Positions 35,592-45,754 of a DNA stretch of 64,000 bases are shown here, one piece after another (position 1 is the first letter of the stretch; every line of letters starts with the position of its first letter). Source of the stretch: Rubrivivax sp. (GTDB lineage Bacteria > Pseudomonadota > Gammaproteobacteria > Burkholderiales > Burkholderiaceae_C). The notes below the pieces were generated by a model, which searched no databases, was not told where the DNA came from, and saw nothing but the letters and a program-made list of their open reading frames with translations. The position numbers were made by a program, and so were the translations under genes. Location of the stretch: positions 1-64,000 of the forward strand of contig JAURZK010000135.1 of assembly GCA_030653505.1 (NCBI GenBank), written 5' to 3'.

Positions 35592-36161
35592 ATGGAGATG
35601 ATTGCCGAAGCCAGCCAGGTCGCCCGCCACGAAGCCGAGCGCGCCAACGCCGCAGCCGCCGCCAGCGCGGCGGGCTCGAACGGCCGCATCTCGCAGGGCG
35701 GCGAGTTCCTCACCTTCCGCCTCGGTGCCGAGGAATACGGCATCGACATCCTGCGTGTGCAGGAGATCCGCTCCTACGAGCAGCCCACGCGCATCGCCAA
35801 CGCGCCGGCGTTCATCAAGGGCGTGGTCAACCTGCGCGGCGTCATCGTGCCCATCATCGACCTGCGCCTGAAGCTGGGCTGCGACAAGGCCGAATACAAC
35901 ACCTTCACCGTGGTGGTGGTGCTGAACGTGCGCGGCCGCGTCGTCGGCGCGGTGGTCGACTCGGTGTCCGACGTGCTCGAGCTGAGCAAGGACGAGATCA
36001 AGCCCGCGCCCGAGATGAATTCCAGCATCGACGCGTCCTACATCACCGGCATCGGCGCGGTGAAGAACAGCCTGGGTGAAAAGGGTGCCGAGCGCATGCT
36101 CATCCTGATGGACATCGAAGGGCTGATGAGCAGTGCCGACATGGGACTCATAGGCGCCTGA
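35592..36161 (+). CDS. cheW: Chemotaxis coupling protein CheW
   Basis: Product of 189 residues with an N-terminal alanine-rich extension (about 1-35) and a CheW fold containing [32 protein letters not shown] and SVSDVLEL. It bridges CheA to the chemoreceptors. AAGGA lies six bases before ATG 35592. It stands between the second receptor and a small Cache protein, consistent with one long operon. Confidence 0.93.
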   Translation: MEMIAEASQVARHEAERANAAAAASAAGSNGRISQGGEFLTFRLGAEEYGIDILRVQEIRSYEQPTRIANAPAFIKGVVNLRGVIVPIIDLRLKLGCDKAEYNTFTVVVVLNVRGRVVGAVVDSVSDVLELSKDEIKPAPEMNSSIDASYITGIGAVKNSLGEKGAERMLILMDIEGLMSSADMGLIGA

Positions 36162-36220
36162 GCCCGGCTGTCGCCCCCCCTCCCCCGACACCCCCTACCC
36201 CCATCCCACTGGAAACACCC

Positions 36221-36670
36221 ATGTACAAGATGCTCGCACCCGCCCTGTTGGCCCTGGCCTGCCTGCCTGCGCTGAGCGCCGCCGGCCCCACCAAGGACGA
36301 CGCCGTCGCGATGGTCAAGAAGGGCGTGGCCTTCATCAAGGCCAACGGCGTCGAGAAGGGTTACGCCGCGATCAGCGACAAGGCCGGCCCCTTCATCGAC
36401 CGCGACCTCTATCTCGTCGTCTACGGCCTGGACGGCAAGTGCCACGCGCACGGCGCCAACCCGAAGCAGATCGGGCGCGACCTCATCGACCTGACCGACA
36501 TCGACGGCAAGTACTTCGTCAAGGAGCGTGTGGCCCTGGTCGCCGCCAAGCCAGCCGGCGCGTGGCAGGAGTACAAGTTCTCCAACCCGGTGAGCAAGAA
36601 GATCGAGCCCAAGGTGATGTACTGCGAGAAGCTCGGCGACACCGCGGTCTGCGGCGGCGTCTACCCCTGA
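36221..36670 (+). CDS. Secreted single Cache-domain protein
   Basis: Periplasmic protein of 149 residues with a signal peptide ([21 protein letters not shown]) followed by one sCache_2-like domain: [47 protein letters not shown] and a closing VMYCEK. Cache domains usually form the sensing part of chemoreceptors and kinases. Here the domain is free of any membrane anchor. Its position between cheW and receptor 3 suggests a soluble ligand-binding partner of a receptor in this operon. The ligand is unknown. Confidence 0.85.
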   Translation: MYKMLAPALLALACLPALSAAGPTKDDAVAMVKKGVAFIKANGVEKGYAAISDKAGPFIDRDLYLVVYGLDGKCHAHGANPKQIGRDLIDLTDIDGKYFVKERVALVAAKPAGAWQEYKFSNPVSKKIEPKVMYCEKLGDTAVCGGVYP

Positions 36671-36692
36671 ATTCGCGAGCAGGAAACCCGCC

Positions 36693-38507
36693 ATGAAGCT
36701 CGGTCTGAAGCTGTTGATCCCGTCCCTCGTCACGGCCGTCGTCGCCCTGGGGGCCGGCGCCACCTATGGTGTGCTCGATTGGCAGCAGGGTACCGAACTG
36801 CGCCGGGCCGACGCGGTCGACCTGGACAACTTCAGGACCATGGGCCAGGCCCAGGAGCAGCTGGCGCAGGTGCGTGCCACGGTGTTCCGCACCTTGGCCA
36901 TCATGAGCTCGCTCAGCGACGAACAGGTCAAGACGACGCGCAAGGACCTCGCGCAGCAGGTCGACGGTGTCAAGCGTGTCGTCGGCAGCATGCCCGGCAA
37001 CACCGGCAACGACGCCGAGGTGGTGCGCCACGCCACCGCGGTGGCGCCGCTGCTCGACACCTACTTCAAGCAGACCGACAAGGCCATCGACCTGAGCGGC
37101 ATGGACCCCAACGTCGGCATCGGCGCCATGCGTGCGGCCGAGAACACCTACGCCGAAGTCGCCAAGGCCCTGCAGACCCTGGTGGCGCGCAACGAGGCGC
37201 TGCGCACCGGACGCGCCGATGCCGCCGACGCCGCGAGCCAGCGGCTGACGCTGGTGCTGGGCGCGCTGATGCTGCTGGCCACGGGCGGCGCGCTGTTCGC
37301 GGCCTGGCGGCTGCAGCGCCGCGTCGTGACCGAACTCGAGCGCGCGGTGCGCCTGAGCGAGGACGTGGCCGCCGGCAACCTGAGCATCAGCGCCACCAGC
37401 CACCAGGCCGACGAGATCGGCGACCTGGTGCGCGCGCTGGGCCACATGGTCGACAAGCTGCGCACGTCGCTGCAGACCGTGCGCCAGGCCACCGACCACA
37501 TCGGCACCGCCGCCAACGAGATCGCCAGCGGCAACCTCGATCTCAGCCAGCGCACCGAGCAGGCGGCCAGCCGCGTGCAGCAGAGCGCCAGTTCGATGGA
37601 AGAGTTGACGAGCACGGTGCGCCAGACGGCCGACAGCGCCCGCACCGCCAACCAGCTGGCCGGTTCGGCCAGCACGGTGGCGCAGCGCGGCGGCGCCGTG
37701 GTGGCCGAGGTGGTGACGACGATGCAGGACATCAACACCAGCAGCCGGCGCATCGCCGACATCATCGGCACCATCGACGGCATCGCCTTCCAGACCAACA
37801 TCCTGGCGCTGAATGCCGCCGTGGAAGCGGCCCGCGCCGGCGAACAGGGCCGCGGCTTCGCGGTCGTGGCCAGCGAAGTGCGCAGCCTGGCGCAGCGCAG
37901 CGCCGAGGCGGCACGTGAAATCAAGAGCCTGATCCAGGCCAGCGTCGAGAAGGTCGATGCCGGCACGCGCCTGGTGGGGGACGCCGGCAGCACGATGACG
38001 GAGATCGTCGCCAGCGTGCAGCGTGTCAGCGACATCATCGGCGAGATCAGCGCTGCGTCGGGCGAGCAGAGCGGCGGCATCAGCCTCATCAACACCGCCG
38101 TGGCCGACCTCGACCGCATGACGCAGCAGAACTCGGCGCTGGTCGAGCAAAGCGCGGCGGCGGCCGAGAGCCTGAAGGAGCAGGCTTCACGCCTGGCCCA
38201 GGTGGTCAGCGGCTTCCAGCTCGGCGCGGCGATGTCGGCCGCCCCGGTGCACATGCAGCGTTCACCGACAGCCGCACCGGCCCTGGCCTCGCCCGCCGCG
38301 GCGGCGCGTCAGGTGGTGGCACGGGCGAAGGCGGCCACGGCCCTGCCCGCGAAGCCCGCCACGAAGCTGCAGCCCGCTGCCCCCGCGAAGGTCGCCACCG
38401 CCGCACCGAAGGCCGCTGCGCAGCTGCCCTTGCCTTCGCCCCCGCCGCTGCTCAAGCCGACGACGACCGCCAGGGCAGCCGTCGACGACGACTGGGAGAC
38501 CTTCTGA
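36693..38507 (+). CDS. Methyl-accepting chemotaxis protein 3 with C-terminal WETF tether
   Basis: Chemoreceptor of 604 residues: membrane helices near 7-28 and 184-206, periplasmic domain between, HAMP, signalling hairpin tip near residue 361, then a long Ala/Pro/Lys-rich flexible tail (about 515-597). It ends in DDDWETF. The last residues match the NWETF-type pentapeptide that tethers CheR and CheB on enterobacterial receptors. It starts 22 bases after the Cache protein gene and is the last gene of the operon. The other two receptors lack the pentapeptide, so this one may recruit the adaptation enzymes for the array. Confidence 0.92.
   Translation: MKLGLKLLIPSLVTAVVALGAGATYGVLDWQQGTELRRADAVDLDNFRTMGQAQEQLAQVRATVFRTLAIMSSLSDEQVKTTRKDLAQQVDGVKRVVGSMPGNTGNDAEVVRHATAVAPLLDTYFKQTDKAIDLSGMDPNVGIGAMRAAENTYAEVAKALQTLVARNEALRTGRADAADAASQRLTLVLGALMLLATGGALFAAWRLQRRVVTELERAVRLSEDVAAGNLSISATSHQADEIGDLVRALGHMVDKLRTSLQTVRQATDHIGTAANEIASGNLDLSQRTEQAASRVQQSASSMEELTSTVRQTADSARTANQLAGSASTVAQRGGAVVAEVVTTMQDINTSSRRIADIIGTIDGIAFQTNILALNAAVEAARAGEQGRGFAVVASEVRSLAQRSAEAAREIKSLIQASVEKVDAGTRLVGDAGSTMTEIVASVQRVSDIIGEISAASGEQSGGISLINTAVADLDRMTQQNSALVEQSAAAAESLKEQASRLAQVVSGFQLGAAMSAAPVHMQRSPTAAPALASPAAAARQVVARAKAATALPAKPATKLQPAAPAKVATAAPKAAAQLPLPSPPPLLKPTTTARAAVDDDWETF
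37731..37987 (+). repeat. Near-identical signalling-domain DNA shared with 34951-35207 (copy 2)
   Basis: Second copy of the conserved receptor DNA described at 34951-35207, in the same orientation and reading frame, ungapped. Similarity continues upstream at a lower level and falls off in the periplasmic-domain region. Confidence 0.85.
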
Positions 38508-38545
38508 AGCCGCTGCGCGCCTGAACCGCCGGCGGCACGGGTGCG

Positions 38546-41128
38546 CTACACCTCGCCCGCCCGCCGCAGCGTTTCAAGCACCGGCCGGCGCAGCACCTCG
38601 CGCAGGCCCCACCAGCCGGCCATCAGCGCCAGCAGTGCGCCTGCCAGCGTGCCGAAGAGCGGCACCCAGGGTGACGGTGTCCACGCGAACTCGAAGGCGT
38701 AACGCGCCAGCAGCCAGCCCAGCACCACCGCCACCAGCGACGCCAGCAGCCCCGCCAGCGCACCCACGCCCAGCAGTTCGGTGCGCTGCACCTGGGCCAG
38801 CAGGCGGCTGCCGGCACCCATGGCGCGCATGATCGCGAATTCGCGTGCCCGCGCCTCGCGCGTGGCCGAGATGGCCGCGAACAGCACCACCAGCCCGGCC
38901 ACGAGCGTGAAGCCGAAGAGGAACTCCACCGCGCGTATCACCTGGTCCAGCACATGCTGCACCTGTGCCACGGTGGCCGAGACATCGATGTTGGTGATGT
39001 TCGGGAAGGCGCGGCTGAGCGCACTGTCGAAGCTGGGCGTGCCCGGTTCGGCATCCAGCGGCGCCGCCGGGGCACGGAAGGCGCTGATGTAGGTCAGCGG
39101 CAGGTCTTCCATCTTCCCCTGCGGGAAGATGACGAAGAAGTTGACGCGCATCGAGCCCCAGTCGACATGGCGCAGGCTGGTGATGCGCGCCTCCTTCACC
39201 TGCCCGGCAACGTCGAAGCGCAGCGTGTCGCCCAGCTTCAGGCCCAGTTGCTTGGCCAGCCCGATTTCCACCGACAGCCCGTCGGCCTCGTCGGCCATCC
39301 AGCGGCCGCCCTCGACGAGGTTGCCACGCGGCAGCGTCGCGGCGTGGCTGAGGTTGAATTCACGCTCCACCAGCCGGCTGGCGCGGTCGTCGCTGTACTG
39401 GCCGGCGTCGGCCGTGCGGCCGTTGATGGCCACCAGGCGGCCGCGGATCATCGGGTACCAGTCGAAGTCCTTCACGCCGGCCTGGGCCAGTGCGCCGCGG
39501 AAGGCTTCGGCCTGATCGGGCTGGATGTTGATGACGAAGCGGTTCGGCGCATCGGGCGGCGTGGCCTGACGCCAGCTGGCGATGAGGTCGGTGCGCAGCA
39601 GCACCAGCAGCATCAGCGCCAGCAGGCCGACGGCGAGGGCCGAGACCTGCAGCACCGCGAAGGCCGGCCGCGCCGCGATCTGGCGCGTGGCCAGCACCAG
39701 CCAGCGCGGCGCGCGGCTCTCGGGCACGGACTTCTTCAGCAGCTTCACCGCGCCATACGACAGCGCCGCGAAGAGGCCGATGGCCACGGCGAAGCCGCCC
39801 ACCGCGATGGCACCCAGCTTGGCGTCGGCCGACGCGGCCAGCAGCAGGATCACGAAGCCGCCCGCGCCTGCCGCCAGCACCCCCAGCGAGGAGGCCTTCA
39901 ACGCACCGACGTCGCGCCGGATGACGCGCAGCGCCGGCACACGCGCCAGTTGCAGCACCGGCGGCAGGCCGAAGCCCAGCAGCAGCGTCATGCCGACGCC
40001 GATGCCGAACAGCGCCGGCCCCCAGCCCGGCGCCGGCAACGCCACCTTCACCAGCCCGGCCAGCAACCAGACGAAGACGTTGTGCACGGCCAGCCCGATG
40101 AGCACGCCCAGCACGCTGGCCGCCAGGCCCACCAGAGCGAACTCCAGCGTATAGGCGCCGGCGATGCGGCGCTGGCTCAGGCCCAGCACCCGCAGCATGG
40201 CGCAGTCGTCGAGGTGGCGGGCTGCGAAGTCGCGCGCCGCGATGCCCACCGCCACCGCGGCCAATAGCGCCGCCAGCAGCGCCACCAGGTTGAGGAACTT
40301 CTCGGCGCGGTTCAGCGTCTGCTGCATCTCGGGGCGACCGCTCTCCACGGTGTCCAGGCGCACACCGCGCAGCGGCACGCTCTTGATCTGCGCGTTGACC
40401 CATTTCTCGTACTCGCGCACGACGGCGTCGCCGCGCGCGCCGTCCATGCCGGGCGGCGCGGCCACCAGCAGCCGGTGGTTGACGCGGCTGGCCGGCTGCA
40501 CCAGGCCGGTGGCCTGCAGGTCGGCCGCGGCGAGCATCACACGCGGCGAGAAGCTGGCAAAGCCGGCGCCGCGGTCGGGCTCCAGCACGATCAGCCGCGT
40601 GATCTTCAGCGTCGCGTCGCCCAGCAGCAGTGGGTCACCTACCTTCAGCTGCAGCGCGTCGAGCAGCGCCGGGTCGACCCAGGCCGTGCCCGGTTCGGGG
40701 CCCGCAGCCACCACCTGAAGCGGCGCGCCAGGCGCGTCGCGCAGTTGCAGCCGGCCACGCAGGGGGTACTCGGGGCCCACCGCCTTCACCGCCACGAGGC
40801 GCGTGGCGCCGCCCTGGCTCTCGCTGGCGCGGCCCATGCTCGGGAAGCCGACGTTCTGGGTCACGCGCAAGCCCAGCGCCAGCGCCTTGGCCACCAGTTC
40901 GGGCGGCGCCGGGCGGTCGCTGCTGATGGCGGCGTCACCGCCCAGCAACTGGCGTGCGTCGCGTTCCAGGCCCGAACTCAGGCGGTCGGCGAAGAAGCCC
41001 ACCGCGGTGAGCGCGGCGACCGCCAGCGTCACCGCCACGGCCAGCAGGCGCAGTTCACCGGCGCGGAAGTCACGCAGGGCCTGGCGCCAGGCCAGGGCGC
41101 GCAGGGAAGGGGGTCGCAGGGTCGTCAT
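38546..41128 (-). CDS. FtsX-like ABC transporter permease, YbbP family
   Basis: Large permease of 860 residues with an N-terminal membrane helix, a large periplasmic domain, two internal FtsX/MacB-type four-helix regions separated by a second periplasmic domain, and a C-terminal FtsX domain (REFAIMRAMGAGSRLLAQVQ). This duplicated layout is that of YbbP, which with the ATPase YbbA moves lipophilic compounds across the inner membrane or extracts lipids. No ATPase gene is adjacent, so the partner is encoded elsewhere. ATG 41128 is used; ATG 41146 is six codons upstream. It is convergent with the chemotaxis operon, 38 bases apart. Confidence 0.88.
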   Translation of the reverse strand: MTTLRPPSLRALAWRQALRDFRAGELRLLAVAVTLAVAALTAVGFFADRLSSGLERDARQLLGGDAAISSDRPAPPELVAKALALGLRVTQNVGFPSMGRASESQGGATRLVAVKAVGPEYPLRGRLQLRDAPGAPLQVVAAGPEPGTAWVDPALLDALQLKVGDPLLLGDATLKITRLIVLEPDRGAGFASFSPRVMLAAADLQATGLVQPASRVNHRLLVAAPPGMDGARGDAVVREYEKWVNAQIKSVPLRGVRLDTVESGRPEMQQTLNRAEKFLNLVALLAALLAAVAVGIAARDFAARHLDDCAMLRVLGLSQRRIAGAYTLEFALVGLAASVLGVLIGLAVHNVFVWLLAGLVKVALPAPGWGPALFGIGVGMTLLLGFGLPPVLQLARVPALRVIRRDVGALKASSLGVLAAGAGGFVILLLAASADAKLGAIAVGGFAVAIGLFAALSYGAVKLLKKSVPESRAPRWLVLATRQIAARPAFAVLQVSALAVGLLALMLLVLLRTDLIASWRQATPPDAPNRFVINIQPDQAEAFRGALAQAGVKDFDWYPMIRGRLVAINGRTADAGQYSDDRASRLVEREFNLSHAATLPRGNLVEGGRWMADEADGLSVEIGLAKQLGLKLGDTLRFDVAGQVKEARITSLRHVDWGSMRVNFFVIFPQGKMEDLPLTYISAFRAPAAPLDAEPGTPSFDSALSRAFPNITNIDVSATVAQVQHVLDQVIRAVEFLFGFTLVAGLVVLFAAISATREARAREFAIMRAMGAGSRLLAQVQRTELLGVGALAGLLASLVAVVLGWLLARYAFEFAWTPSPWVPLFGTLAGALLALMAGWWGLREVLRRPVLETLRRAGEV

Positions 41129-41232
41129 GCAGCGAAGGTAACCCATGCCGCGCCGGCGCGCCGTGCGCTGGCCGGTAAGCCCGCGCCGCCATGGGCCCGC
41201 GCTGCCCGTGCAGCGTGGCGGCCCGCGGCAAA

Positions 41233-41246
41233 TTGATACCGCTCAA
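41233..41246. promoter_or_regulatory. FNR/FixK-type box upstream of the cytochrome c gene
   Basis: TTGATACCGCTCAA matches the FNR/anaerobox consensus TTGAT-N4-ATCAA at nine of ten specified positions. It lies about 105 bases before the cytochrome c start. This is in range for activation by an FNR-type regulator; two Crp/Fnr family genes are in the window at 58-60 kb. Confidence 0.6.
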
Positions 41247-41350
41247 CGCCGGCGCACCGTGCCGGCGCACACTGGTTCGGCGTTGGGGACCGCGTGGTTC
41301 ACAGCCGTGCTTCCGCGACGCAGAGGCCAGAACCCTGGAAGGAGAAGACC

Positions 41351-41770
41351 ATGAAGATCCAACAAGCAGCGAAGCTGTTGCTGCTGGGCCTGACGGCCAC
41401 GGCTTGCACCGTGGCGCTGGCGCAGAAGCGCCCGGATCTCGGCAAGCGCGAATATGAGAACAACTGCGCCGTCTGCCATGGCAGCGACGCCAAGGGCAAA
41501 GGCGTCTACAACAACTTCCTGAAGACCGACGCGCCCGACCTGACGACCTTGGCCAAGCGCAACGGTGGCGTGTTCCCGGTGGCGAACACCTTCGAGATCA
41601 TCGAAGGCGCCGGCAAGGGCCACGGCACGCGCGACATGCCCATCTGGGGCCAGGAATACAAGGTCAGGGCCGGGGAGTATTACGTCGACGTGCCCTACAA
41701 CCCGGAAGCCTTCGTCAGCGGCCGCATCCTGGCGCTGGTCGAGCACCTGAGCAGGCTGCAGGTGAAGTAG
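41351..41770 (+). CDS. Small periplasmic c-type cytochrome
   Basis: Product of 139 residues with a signal peptide (residues 1-25, ending VALAQ) and a single haem site CAVCH (C39, C42, H43). M96 in RDMPIW is the likely sixth ligand. It is a soluble class I cytochrome c that would carry electrons in the periplasm. AAGGAGAAG lies just before ATG 41351. An FNR-like box upstream suggests control by oxygen or redox state. Downstream is a convergent gene only nine bases away, so it is monocistronic. The electron donor and acceptor are unknown. Confidence 0.9.
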   Translation: MKIQQAAKLLLLGLTATACTVALAQKRPDLGKREYENNCAVCHGSDAKGKGVYNNFLKTDAPDLTTLAKRNGGVFPVANTFEIIEGAGKGHGTRDMPIWGQEYKVRAGEYYVDVPYNPEAFVSGRILALVEHLSRLQVK

Positions 41771-41779
41771 CGCGCGGCG

Positions 41780-42937
<1,158 letters not shown>

Positions 42938-43071
42938 TCACCCCGGGTGCCATGAGGACGCGCATGCGTATCAGCCTTGCGGCAAGACAAGGCCGCAAGC
43001 GTAGCGCAGCGCGCGTGCCAGTGCCGCCGCCACGGACCGCGCGATGCAGCACCGGGCGGCGTTGTGCCGAC

Positions 43072-43611
43072 CTACTTCTCGACCGGGTAGCCCGGCGCGA
43101 TGGACTTCTGGATCTCGGCCAGCGTCAACGCGGTAGGCGGCGCCGGTGACCAGGCCATATAGCCCCACTTCATCGCATAGGCCTTGTAGCCCAGCAGCCG
43201 CAGCGCGGTGACGGCCTTGTTCTGCTGCTGACCCGTGTCGCAGTGAACGATGATGTCCTTGTCCTTGGGCAGCTTGGCCAGCGACTCGGGCTTGGCCAGG
43301 TCCATCACGCCGATGAACATGGCACCGGGGATGTGGCCCTTGTCGAACTTCTTGTCCTTGGGCACGCGCACGTCGACGATGACGAAGTCGCCCTTGTTGG
43401 CCTTGAGCTTGTCGGCCACGTCCTGGGCGGTCAGGTCGTAGTACTCGTTGCTCGGCAGCCCGCTCATGTAGGCGCTGACGAACTTCTGCAGCACGGCTTG
43501 CTCGGCCGCGCTGGCCTCGGGCATGGGAATGGGCTTCTCGGCCCAGGCCGGGCTGGACAGTGCGGCGGCCAGGGCGGCGGCGAGGGCAAGGCGGCTGGAA
43601 AGGCGGAACAT
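43072..43611 (-). CDS. Periplasmic rhodanese-like protein
   Basis: Product of 179 residues with a signal peptide (to about residue 24, SPAWA) and one rhodanese domain. It contains VIVDVRVPKDKKFDKGHIPGA and the active loop VHCDTGQQQNKA with nucleophile C124. Periplasmic rhodaneses may handle thiosulfate or polysulfide sulfur. AGGAG seven bases before ATG 43611 decides this start over one 33 bases upstream. It stands alone between adenine deaminase and lipA on the same strand. Confidence 0.88.
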   Translation of the reverse strand: MFRLSSRLALAAALAAALSSPAWAEKPIPMPEASAAEQAVLQKFVSAYMSGLPSNEYYDLTAQDVADKLKANKGDFVIVDVRVPKDKKFDKGHIPGAMFIGVMDLAKPESLAKLPKDKDIIVHCDTGQQQNKAVTALRLLGYKAYAMKWGYMAWSPAPPTALTLAEIQKSIAPGYPVEK

Positions 43612-43702
43612 GGCGAACTCCTGTCGGTTTGAACCAGGCACCATGCTCCACCGCGGCCGCGCAGCGCGGATTGCGGCCAGTCAAACTTGAGAACCCGCCA
43701 TG

Positions 43703-43716
43703 TTGCGCTGCCGCAA
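43703..43716. promoter_or_regulatory. Perfect inverted repeat upstream of the rhodanese gene
   Basis: TTGCG-CTGC-CGCAA is a 5-4-5 dyad 92-105 bases before the rhodanese start. Spacing is the same as for FNR-family sites, but the half-site TTGCG differs from TTGAT. It could be a regulator site or chance. Confidence 0.3.
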
Positions 43717-43770
43717 ACTTGCGTTCGTGCAGCCTTGCCAAGGTGGCCGTGGCAACGGTTCGAGAGCGCG

Positions 43771-44742
43771 TCAGGCCACGCCGGCCGCGTGGGCCTGCTG
43801 GTCGGCGTGGTAACTGCTGCGCACCATCGCGCCCACCGCGGCGTGGCTGAAGCCCATGGCCGCGGCTTCGCGCTCGAACATCCTGAAGGTTTCGGGGTGC
43901 ACGTAGCGCCGCACCGGCAGGTGGTGGCCGCTGGGCGCCAGGTACTGGCCGATGGTGAGCATGTCGATGTGATGCGCCCGCATGTCGCGCATCACCTGCA
44001 GGATCTCTTCGTCGGTCTCGCCCAGGCCGACCATGACGCCGCTCTTGGTCGGCACGCCGGGCACCTGTTCCTTGAACTTCTTCAGCAGGTTCAGGCTGAA
44101 CTGGTAGTCGGAACCCGGGCGCGCTTCCTTGTACAGGCGCGCCGTGGTTTCCAGGTTGTGGTTCATCACGTCGGGCGGCGCTTCGCGCAGGATCGACAGC
44201 GCCCGGTCGTCACGGCCGCGGAAGTCGGGCACCAGCACCTCGATGCGCGTGGCCGGGCTCAGTTCCCGCGTCATGCGGATGCAATCGACGAAGTGGCCGG
44301 CGCCGCCGTCACGCAGGTCGTCGCGGTCGACGCTGGTGATCACCACGTACTGCAGCTTCAGCGCCGCGATGGTCTTGGCCAGGTTCAGCGGCTCGTCGGC
44401 ATCCAACGGGTCGGGCCGGCCGTGGCCGACGTCGCAGAAGGGGCAGCGGCGCGTGCACTTGTCGCCCATGATCATGAAGGTGGCCGTGCCCTTGCCGAAG
44501 CATTCGCCGATGTTCGGGCAGCTGGCTTCTTCGCACACCGTGTGCAGCTTGTGCTCGCGCAGGATGTGCTTGATTTCGTAGAAACGCGTGCTGGGTGAAC
44601 CTGCCTTGACACGGATCCACTCGGGCTTCTTCAACACCGAGCCCGGGTCGGCGGCCACGACCTTGATCGGGATGCGGGAAGTCTTGGCCTGCGACTTCTG
44701 CTTGGCGGTGGCGTCGTAGGTGGCCGGCGGGGGCGTGCTCAT
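43771..44742 (-). CDS. lipA: Lipoyl synthase
   Basis: Radical SAM enzyme of 323 residues that inserts two sulfurs into octanoyl groups bound to lipoyl domains. It has the auxiliary cluster motif [12 protein letters not shown] and the radical SAM motif CTRRCPFC, with [15 protein letters not shown] and [13 protein letters not shown]. It is adjacent to lipB (106 bases) on the same strand; together they make the lipoate of 2-oxoacid dehydrogenases and the glycine cleavage system. The start at ATG 44742 gives the normal N-terminus for betaproteobacteria. Confidence 0.97.
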   Translation of the reverse strand: MSTPPPATYDATAKQKSQAKTSRIPIKVVAADPGSVLKKPEWIRVKAGSPSTRFYEIKHILREHKLHTVCEEASCPNIGECFGKGTATFMIMGDKCTRRCPFCDVGHGRPDPLDADEPLNLAKTIAALKLQYVVITSVDRDDLRDGGAGHFVDCIRMTRELSPATRIEVLVPDFRGRDDRALSILREAPPDVMNHNLETTARLYKEARPGSDYQFSLNLLKKFKEQVPGVPTKSGVMVGLGETDEEILQVMRDMRAHHIDMLTIGQYLAPSGHHLPVRRYVHPETFRMFEREAAAMGFSHAAVGAMVRSSYHADQQAHAAGVA

Positions 44743-44848
44743 GGGGCGGGCGCTCCGGAGCGGGGCGCCCGGGGCAGCGGAAAGCGGGAAGACGCCGAGT
44801 TTAGCGACCGCCCCCCTGCCCACGGCTGACGCGGGCTTGGCGCCGACT

Positions 44849-45514
44849 TCAGGCCGAAAGCCGCGCCTGCAGCTGCTGGGCGAGGCGCTGCGCCACGTCG
44901 TCCCACGTGGCATCGACGCCCAGCGCGCGCAGGTCCACCGTGCGCAGGCCGGCGTAGCCGCACGGGTCGATGCGCGTGAAGGGCTCCAGGTCCATCGCGA
45001 CGTTCAGCGCCACGCCGTGGTAGCTGCAGTGGCGGCTGATCTTGATGCCCAAGGCGGCGATCTTGCCCAGCCCGGCGAAGGGGTCGAGGCTGGTGGTGAC
45101 CAGCTGCGCATGACTGAACGGATCGTCCAGCCGCACGTAGATGCCCGGTGCGCCACGCACGCGGTGGCCGACCACGCCGCCGGTGGCCCACAAGGTCTCG
45201 ATCACCGCTTCCTCGATGCGAAAGACGTATTCCTTGACGTAGACGCCAAGACGCTTCAGGTCCAGCAGCGGGTAGGCCACCACCTGGCCAGGGCCGTGGA
45301 AGGTGACCTGGCCGCCGCGGTCGGTGCGCACGACGGGAATGTCGCCGGCGGCCAGCACATGCGCCTCGCGGCCGGCGATGCCCTGCGTGAACACGGCTTC
45401 GTGCTCGACGAGCCAGAGCTCGTCCTCGGCGTCGGGCGTGCGCGCGGCCGTGAAGGCCCGCATCGCGGCTTCGGTCTCGGTGTAGGGCCGGCGGCCCAGG
45501 CTCAGGATGCGCAT
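44849..45514 (-). CDS. lipB: Lipoyl(octanoyl) transferase
   Basis: Product of 221 residues that moves octanoate from acyl carrier protein to lipoyl domains. Active-site features are the [15 protein letters not shown] segment, the lysine in [10 protein letters not shown] and the cysteine in IDPCGYAG. It precedes lipA on the same strand. The usual upstream ybeD-like gene is not present; instead 240 bases without a recognised gene separate lipB from a divergent gene. Confidence 0.95.
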   Translation of the reverse strand: MRILSLGRRPYTETEAAMRAFTAARTPDAEDELWLVEHEAVFTQGIAGREAHVLAAGDIPVVRTDRGGQVTFHGPGQVVAYPLLDLKRLGVYVKEYVFRIEEAVIETLWATGGVVGHRVRGAPGIYVRLDDPFSHAQLVTTSLDPFAGLGKIAALGIKISRHCSYHGVALNVAMDLEPFTRIDPCGYAGLRTVDLRALGVDATWDDVAQRLAQQLQARLSA

Positions 45515-45754
45515 CGGCGCGCAGTCTAGGCTGTCAGCTCACGTGCAGGCCATCGCCACCGTGCAGTCGACGACCTTCATGCGGCCGGCAGCCCGCCCAG
45601 CCGCAGCGCGAAGCGCCGGCTGGCCTGCACGTTGAATGACACGGACGGCACGGCCCGCTATGCCACCGAGAACTGGCCGCAGCGCAGCGCCGCCCTGCCC
45701 ATTCGCGGCCTGGCCTGACACCCACGCCCGCCGGCGCCCGCCGATACTTGCGGC

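Noticed and set aside
45515-45754. Open frame ending TENWPQRSAALPIRGLA upstream of the cyclase-like gene, possible gene remnant
   Set aside because: No start codon, family or ribosome binding site could be identified and the similarity was not convincing.
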